From: Tetmemena sp. SeJ-2015
Lineage: Eukaryota > Ciliophora > Spirotrichea > Sporadotrichida > Oxytrichidae
Direction of reading: 5' to 3'
Length of the DNA stretch: 64,000 bases
Assembly: GCA_027382625.1 (NCBI GenBank)
Contig: JAJKFJ010021440.1
Location: forward strand, 1-64,000
Shown here: positions 59,434-64,000 of the stretch, piece by piece
How the letters are laid out: each line of letters opens with the position of its first letter
How positions within the stretch are numbered: position 1 is the first letter of the stretch
Position numbers and translations under genes: made by a program
The notes under the pieces: generated by a model
Seen by the model: only the letters and a program-made list of their open reading frames with translations
Told to the model about the DNA's origin: nothing
Database searches by the model: none

Positions 59434-61033
59434 TCATCCTCTAATAAATTGACATAGCAAAGATAAGAAAATTGTAACTCTTGTTTCTTAGTAAGCAAGT
59501 GTTGAGCTGTTCTCTTTTAAACTTCTAGTCTTGCATTCATAAAAAAAAGACTGAATAACTTATTTAAGATCAAAGTATTTATAGTTCATAATCTTCTCAT
59601 CCTTTCTCTTTTTCTCTTGTTCTTGCTTCATTAAAATATAATTATTGAGTAACTTTAAAATGATTGCATCTCTTTTTGTTGCTGCCTTTTTCTAGCTAAC
59701 TCCTCAAGGTGCTACAGTGCTTTGCTTGTAGATGGTTTCGATGTGGAACCAGGAGGCTTATCGATAATAACTTCTAACTGCAAAATTAAAAGTATGATTG
59801 TGTTTATAAATGCCCGTTGTTCATAACACTTTGAGTAGAGGATTTAGTAGTGCTGAGAAGCACATTTGTGCTAGATACTGATTACCGAGTGGAGAATGAA
59901 GAAGATCCAGACTTCGCCATTCCTATTATATCTTCTTTATCCTCTTCATTTTTAAGTTATCTGTTTCCTTTATTCTCCTCTGAAGAGAATGGATTTCTAT
60001 TCTTAGAAGAGGTGGACTGTCGTGAAAGAAAATAAATTATAATTGGACTAAATTAGCAAAAATGAAAGTTTAGCTGACTAAGGTAAGGGAGCTCTGGGAG
60101 GTACAGTTCCTCTAGCATTAGAAGTTTATCTTACTACTTATTGTCCTTTATCTCTAGATTATTGAGAGAGAATTCCACTTTTTTAATTGCTAGGCTACTT
60201 AGATTCTTCTTTTTTATCCTTTGTCGAAACTTATGACTTAATTTACTAAAATATAATAATTAAAAAAAAGATTAAAGTGATGGATTACAAATTGAATCAG
60301 GTTAAAAAGCTTGGAAATTATTTTTTCTTAAATATTGTCATCAAAATTATCCTGAATAAAATCTATGTGTGAAAAACTAATTTTTTAAAGACTTATTCAA
60401 AAGGGAAACTGTTTAATTCTTCACTTCAGATTTTTCTGAAATCAATCTCCTTTTGTCATTCTGTGTTTCACTAATTTTCCTCTCGTTCTTATTTTTCTAA
60501 GCTTTCTCTTATAGTTTATGAATTCCTTTCTGCTCTTGATTCAAACTATTGAAAATTAGAATAAGCAAAAATATAATCTAAGATAATTGATTGAAGTTTT
60601 ATGACAGAGCCTTTTTAGATTATACTATTTCAGGTAACTTGAGTCCAGAGTCGCCACCTTGCAATCCATTGTTTTAATCTCTGCTATTACTTTGATAGCA
60701 TATAAAATTAAATTGTATGTAAAAACATCATAGCTTAGATTTGACTCTTAGTTTTCCATTTCCTTTCACCTGAACATAAATGTGGAACTCTTTTAGAGGA
60801 GTGAGGGATCTTGGATGTGAAGTTCTTACTCCAGGATATCTGTAGCTGCTAAAGTCTGAGCTTACAGTATTCCCAACTCTTGTCTTTTTAAAGGAGAGGG
60901 GAGAATCAATTGCTTCTACTACACTCATTATCATTACTTTTGAATTATTAAATAGTCTTACTTAGTCAGAGGACTATTATTTAGATTCTTATCTGGGAGA
61001 TGAAGTTCGTACTGTGTTTTGTATTTCTTCCAT
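59434..61033 (-). CDS. Unassigned Ser/Lys-rich protein
   Basis: Not recognised. Met 61033 starts MEEIQNTVRTSSPRQESK, followed by SPLSFKKTRVGNTVSSDF and SLTPLKEFHIYVQVKGNG, ending at a TGA near 60730 that is probably inside an insert. Further segments on the same strand: a Lys/Glu helix (GIHKLQEKAQKNKNERKI near 60480), a Ser-rich disordered region (STSSKNRNPFSSEENKGN, SFSTRQSVSSTNVLLSTT) at 59820-60030, LEVIIDKPPGSTSKPSTS and a basic helix (HLEELARKRQQQKEMQ, KQEQEKKRKDEKIM) to a TGA at 59434-59436. It is separated by 68 nt from the divergent TTLL gene, so the two share a promoter region. Confidence 0.5.
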
Positions 61034-61101
61034 TTCAAGTAAAGTTATAACAGATTATTCTATCTTCATTATTTAAAAATTGCACCTAAAGAAAAAACTC
61101 T

Positions 61102-63004
61102 ATGCAACTTTATAATAGATAAAAGCAGAAAGAAGATGAGGAGAAAAAGATGCAAGGTGAAAGGGAAGAGAAAAAGGTAGCTCTAAATGGACCATCTGAG
61201 GAATTCTTGGCTAGAAATGAAAAATCTCAGAAATAAAACCAGCCTACAATCACTGATAGGAAAGTATTTGTAAAGCGATATAACCTTCCTCCTGATTAGA
61301 AGATTTTCATAGTAGTTGGAGGATACTCTACTTTGAAGAAGGCACTTTTAGAAAGAGGATGGTTTGAGAATCCTGATCGTAACTCGCCTGTATTCGATCT
61401 GAAATTTGCAATAAGATAGTCTGATGTATGCAACTCAGAGATTCATTAAAATTTATATAAGATTTATTTAGAAAGTTTTTCCAAAGATTTCTTATAGTTT
61501 TATTTTTAATTCTACTTTACATTTATAAAGATTAAATTCATTTTTAGGATTCAAGACTATCAGATAGTGAATCATTTCATGAAGAACAATCTGATTACCA
61601 CAAAAGTTGGGTTAATGCACAGCTTAAGGAACCTTGTATGGTGGAACAACGTCTCAACTGACTCTTTCTTCCCGAAATGCTTTGACTTAACCGAAGGAGA
61701 CGAAAGTGATGATTTTAAGAACGAATACCAATTTCAAAAGGCAGAGGGCATTTTGAAAAAGTTTTAGCAAGACAAGAAGATTAAACATCTTCAGAGACTT
61801 CAAGTTGCTATCTTAATTTGCGAAAAAAGAATGAAAGATGTAGATGATCAACTTGATGACCCAGTAAGTTTAAATTTTATAATCAAACAATTTTAGAAAC
61901 TTGAGTTGACGGTGACTGAAAAAGAATGGGAAGTCATATAGAAAGAAAAGTTACCTGAAGAGATCATATCCAAAATTTAAACACAAAAATGGTTCATCAA
62001 AATCATCCACAGATTTCAAGAAGAGTTTTAAAGTTGGCTCTAAGAAAATTAAAAAGAAGTAGAATAGAATGACTAAGAATAAGCTAATCAATTGGAGATA
62101 GAATTTTATAGTAGTGTTGTAACTAACCTACTTGAATAACTTGAGAAAAATTTCCCCTAATTCAAAATGAATGGAGTTCATAATATGTGGCTCGTGAAGC
62201 CTGGAGGTTAATCTCGAGGTAGAGGTATCAAAGTTTTTAAATCGTATGAAAAGATTATGAATCACATTAAATCTACAAAGGGGAGATGCTTTGTTGTTCA
62301 GAAGTACATTGAAAATCCTTTGATTGTAATGAAGAAGAAGTTTGATGTAAGACAGTGGGTGATGATAACAGATTGGAATCCTTTGACGATCTGGATATAT
62401 AAAGAGTGTTACATAAGGTTCTCTCCTATTGACTACGACATTACAAAGTTTAACGATAAGTATATGCATCTCACAAACAATGCAATAGTCAGCAAGTGCG
62501 ATGAATTCTATGAGAGTGAGATTGAAGGAAACATGTGGAGTTGCGATGAATTTAGCGATCATCTTCAAGAGCTATATGGATCTGATGTTTTCTAGGATGT
62601 GATATGGCCCTAATTCTGTAAGCAAGTTACTTGCAGCTTAGAAAGCGTTTAAGATATGGTAGAAAATAGAAAGAACAGCTTTGAATTCCTTGGATACGAC
62701 TTTATGATAGACGAAGATTTGAAAGTTTGGCTGATTGAGGTTAACTCATCTCCTTCGATGGATCTATCTACAGTAAGTTTTCTACCTTAATTTAACTGTA
62801 ATATAGCATGTGACAGAAAGACTGGTAAAAATGGTCCTTAGCGATTTACCGAAAGTAATTTTGGACTATCCAAAGGCCAAAAAGAAGAAGAAATGCGATA
62901 CTGGAGGCTTCGTCTTGTGCCATAAAGCAAAAATGCAAGTTGAGAAACCATCAGCAGCTGCTGTAACTAATTTAGCAATAGAGGGTAGAAAGGTTTGTAA
63001 ATGA
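61102..63004 (+). CDS. TTLL3/8-like tubulin glycylase
   Basis: ATP-grasp ligase of the tubulin-tyrosine-ligase-like family; the TTLL3/8 branch adds glycine chains to tubulin in cilia. After a charged N-terminus ([16 protein letters not shown]) comes [20 protein letters not shown], then [20 protein letters not shown] and [20 protein letters not shown], the typical TTLL3/8 N-terminal block. The catalytic core follows: [20 protein letters not shown] near 62190, [41 protein letters not shown] near 62465, and [20 protein letters not shown] with SSPSMDLST near 62750. Two GT-AG introns (61864-61896, 62773-62806) and one IES (61440-61547) are resolved. TGA 63002-63004 ends the gene. The N-terminal block supports glycylase over glutamylase; mono- versus poly-activity is not decided. 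Confidence 0.92.
61440..61547 (+). other. IES in TTLL gene, pointer GATTCA, 108 nt
   Basis: GATTCA at 61440-61445 and 61548-61553. Deletion joins RQSDVCNSE to [14 protein letters not shown] in frame, matching the TTLL3/8 stretch RSDI...QVVNHF. The insert is strongly AT-rich. Confidence 0.85.
61864..61896 (+). other. GT-AG intron in TTLL gene, 33 nt
   Basis: Starts GTAAGTTTAAA and ends CAATTTTAG. Splicing joins VDDQLDDP to [11 protein letters not shown] in frame. Confidence 0.8.
62773..62806 (+). other. GT-AG intron in TTLL gene, 34 nt
   Basis: Starts GTAAGTTTTC and ends GTAATATAG. Splicing joins SSPSMDLST to [11 protein letters not shown] in frame. Confidence 0.85.
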
Positions 63005-63098
63005 GGGGAAATTATTTAAAAATAGGATAGTAATTATGAATTTCTACATAAGGTGCATTTTGAATTTCATTCAGATCTTCAGGGAAAGATTAAGAAAA

Positions 63099-64000
63099 TC
63101 AAAACTCAAATCCCATAATTATGAGAAAGACAAAATATATAGCAATTACGCTAAAACCTGATAATAGCTTCCATAGTTTTGATGCCCCTCCTAGTTCTCC
63201 ATCGAAAATGCACCTTCTTATTATGAGAATCAGTATTGTCATAAAGTAAGCTATTAGGAACCCGATAGTTGCCCAATTAAACTTTTGCTCTATAATAAAA
63301 TTTGTTCCTTAAACAGTAAATCCAACACTCTAATAATCCATCCCAATCCAAGACTAAGAATCTAATTCAATTTCTAATTTTAATAAGAAAAACATTAACG
63401 CACACTGTGCAATTCATGGCAGCTATAGCGTTGTCAGCATAATTACTGTATGAAGCTGCTTACCAACTTGCAACTGCATCAGGTAAGCAAATTAAAAATG
63501 AGACTATTACTAGGCCAGTCATATGATTACCAAATCCAGTTACACATCCCAAAAGCCTTGAAAACTCTAAAACCAATAGCATTTGCATGCAAAGGATTGC
63601 TAAGCTGCAGAATAAAGTAGGCCAACCTCTGAATATGTGAGGTGGAGGAATCAAAGCGTTTACAGTTTTCCAGAATATAGTGAGAAAATGAATGAAGGCA
63701 TCGGTGTTCGTAATATCATCAACTAACCCATCTAAATTCAAAGTTGGATGTAACATTATTGCTTGCTTTATTTGCTATTCCCAAGTTCTATTTACCTATC
63801 TCTCCACATTCCATAGAACTTAGTCAAGTTGTTCTTATCTTAGCTAGAATTCATTATCCAACTCAAGCTTCACAAGACAATAATCTTTCATTGTGATCTT
63901 AACTAATCCCTTCGGTTGAGGATCGAAAAGTTTTATTCCAAACATAAAACCGTAATCTTCTAGGTCGAACTATCTCTTATTAAGGAGCTTAATTTTTATC
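63099..64000 (-). CDS. Na+/Ca2+ exchanger (NCX type), C-terminal part
   Basis: Plasma-membrane antiporter that exchanges Na+ for Ca2+. The window cuts off the N-terminal half. Reading leftward from 64000: a soluble stretch (FDLEDYGFMFGIKLFDPQ, CLVKLELDNEFQLRQE), then the second membrane repeat: FLTIFWKTVNALIPPPHIF and RGWPTLFCSLAILCMQML near 63640, LLGCVTGFGNHMTGLVIV, CLPDAVASWQAASYSNYADN near 63470, NAIAAMNCTVCVNVFL, and finally FNWATIGFLIAYFMTILILI with FDGELGGASKLWK, matching the family's GELGGP motif. It ends at TGA 63099-63101. The usual alpha-repeat GTSxPDTFAS is changed to ICLPDAVAS. One IES-like insert and one likely missing G lie near 63345-63388. Confidence 0.85.
63354..63388 (-). 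other. Probable IES in NCX gene, pointer TCTT, 35 nt
   Basis: On the minus strand TCTT precedes and ends the insert (plus-strand AAGA at 63385-63388 and 63350-63353). Removal gives VNVFLGLG, the family motif. Just after it, a one-base shift at GGG remains, which looks like a missing G; with it the frame reads VGFTVQGTNF. Confidence 0.55.

Noticed and set aside
62128..62568. 146-codon minus-strand ORF
   Set aside because: It lies antisense to the conserved catalytic core of the TTLL gene, which explains its openness.
1..64000. Sense TGA (Trp) code as in karyorelictid ciliates
   Set aside because: Recognised genes use TGG for Trp and end at TGA in expected places; most internal TGAs fall within inserts that can be removed.

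Overview
The window reads as ciliate nuclear DNA and most likely germline (micronuclear) DNA of a hypotrich (spirotrich) such as Oxytricha, Stylonychia or Tetmemena. Two observations lead there. First, every recognisable gene uses TAA and TAG as glutamine and TGA as the normal stop, so ordinary ORF calling breaks all genes into short pieces. Second, conserved genes are cut not only by short canonical GT-AG introns (about 33-125 nt, GTAAG...TAG) but also by 31-108 nt AT-rich inserts that lack GT-AG ends and lie between short direct repeats of 3-7 bp. Deleting the insert plus one repeat copy restores the conserved protein. This is the layout of internal eliminated sequences (IESs) and pointers. 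Good examples are in the U2AF65-like gene (TAGAA, TTGCAGC, AGGC), the amino-acid transporter (GTTA, ATTG, AATCG), the MYBBP1A/Pol5-like gene (AATAT, CATTAA), the TTLL gene (GATTCA) and the UCH gene (TTAA). The genus is not proven. Single-base shifts at homopolymers also occur and look like assembly or read errors.

Layout. 1-361 is low-complexity sequence. 366-19739 (+) is a large dynein heavy chain, 5' truncated by the window, with AAA1/2 linker, AAA2, AAA3, AAA4, stalk, AAA5, AAA6 and the C-terminal domain in order. It is interrupted between AAA2 and AAA3 by about 3.3 kb of very AT-rich DNA. Next come an unassigned hydrophilic protein (19957-21280, +) and a ubiquitin C-terminal hydrolase (21431-22350, +). 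22351-23472 is mostly non-coding. 23473-27474 holds a short secreted-type ORF (+) and, on the minus strand, two incomplete short-chain dehydrogenase genes flanking a DHHC palmitoyltransferase gene. 27510-29405 (+) is a U2AF65-like splicing factor. Two unassigned minus-strand genes follow (29531-34045), then a twin CX9C mitochondrial-type protein (34173-34487, +) and an AAAP/SLC38-type transporter (34836-36906, +).

37223-48253 contains unassigned, mostly Gln/Asn-rich or coiled-coil genes on both strands, plus one possibly lipid-anchored protein (45013-46102, +). 48254-50192 is mostly non-coding. 50193-53073 (+) is a nucleolar MYBBP1A/Pol5-like protein. 53150-61033 carries four unassigned minus-strand genes; one has faint resemblance to a Rad9-type clamp. 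61102-63004 (+) is a TTLL3/8-like tubulin glycylase, and 63099-64000 (-) is the C-terminal part of an Na+/Ca2+ exchanger.

No operon logic applies; neighbours are unrelated housekeeping and ciliary genes on both strands, as expected for germline loci that would be separated onto different somatic chromosomes. Dynein and TTLL both serve cilia. No transposase, telomeric array, rRNA or convincing tRNA was found. Gene ends given for unassigned proteins are the outer limits of open, protein-like reading under the TAR=Gln code; internal exon and IES borders are only given where homology fixes them.
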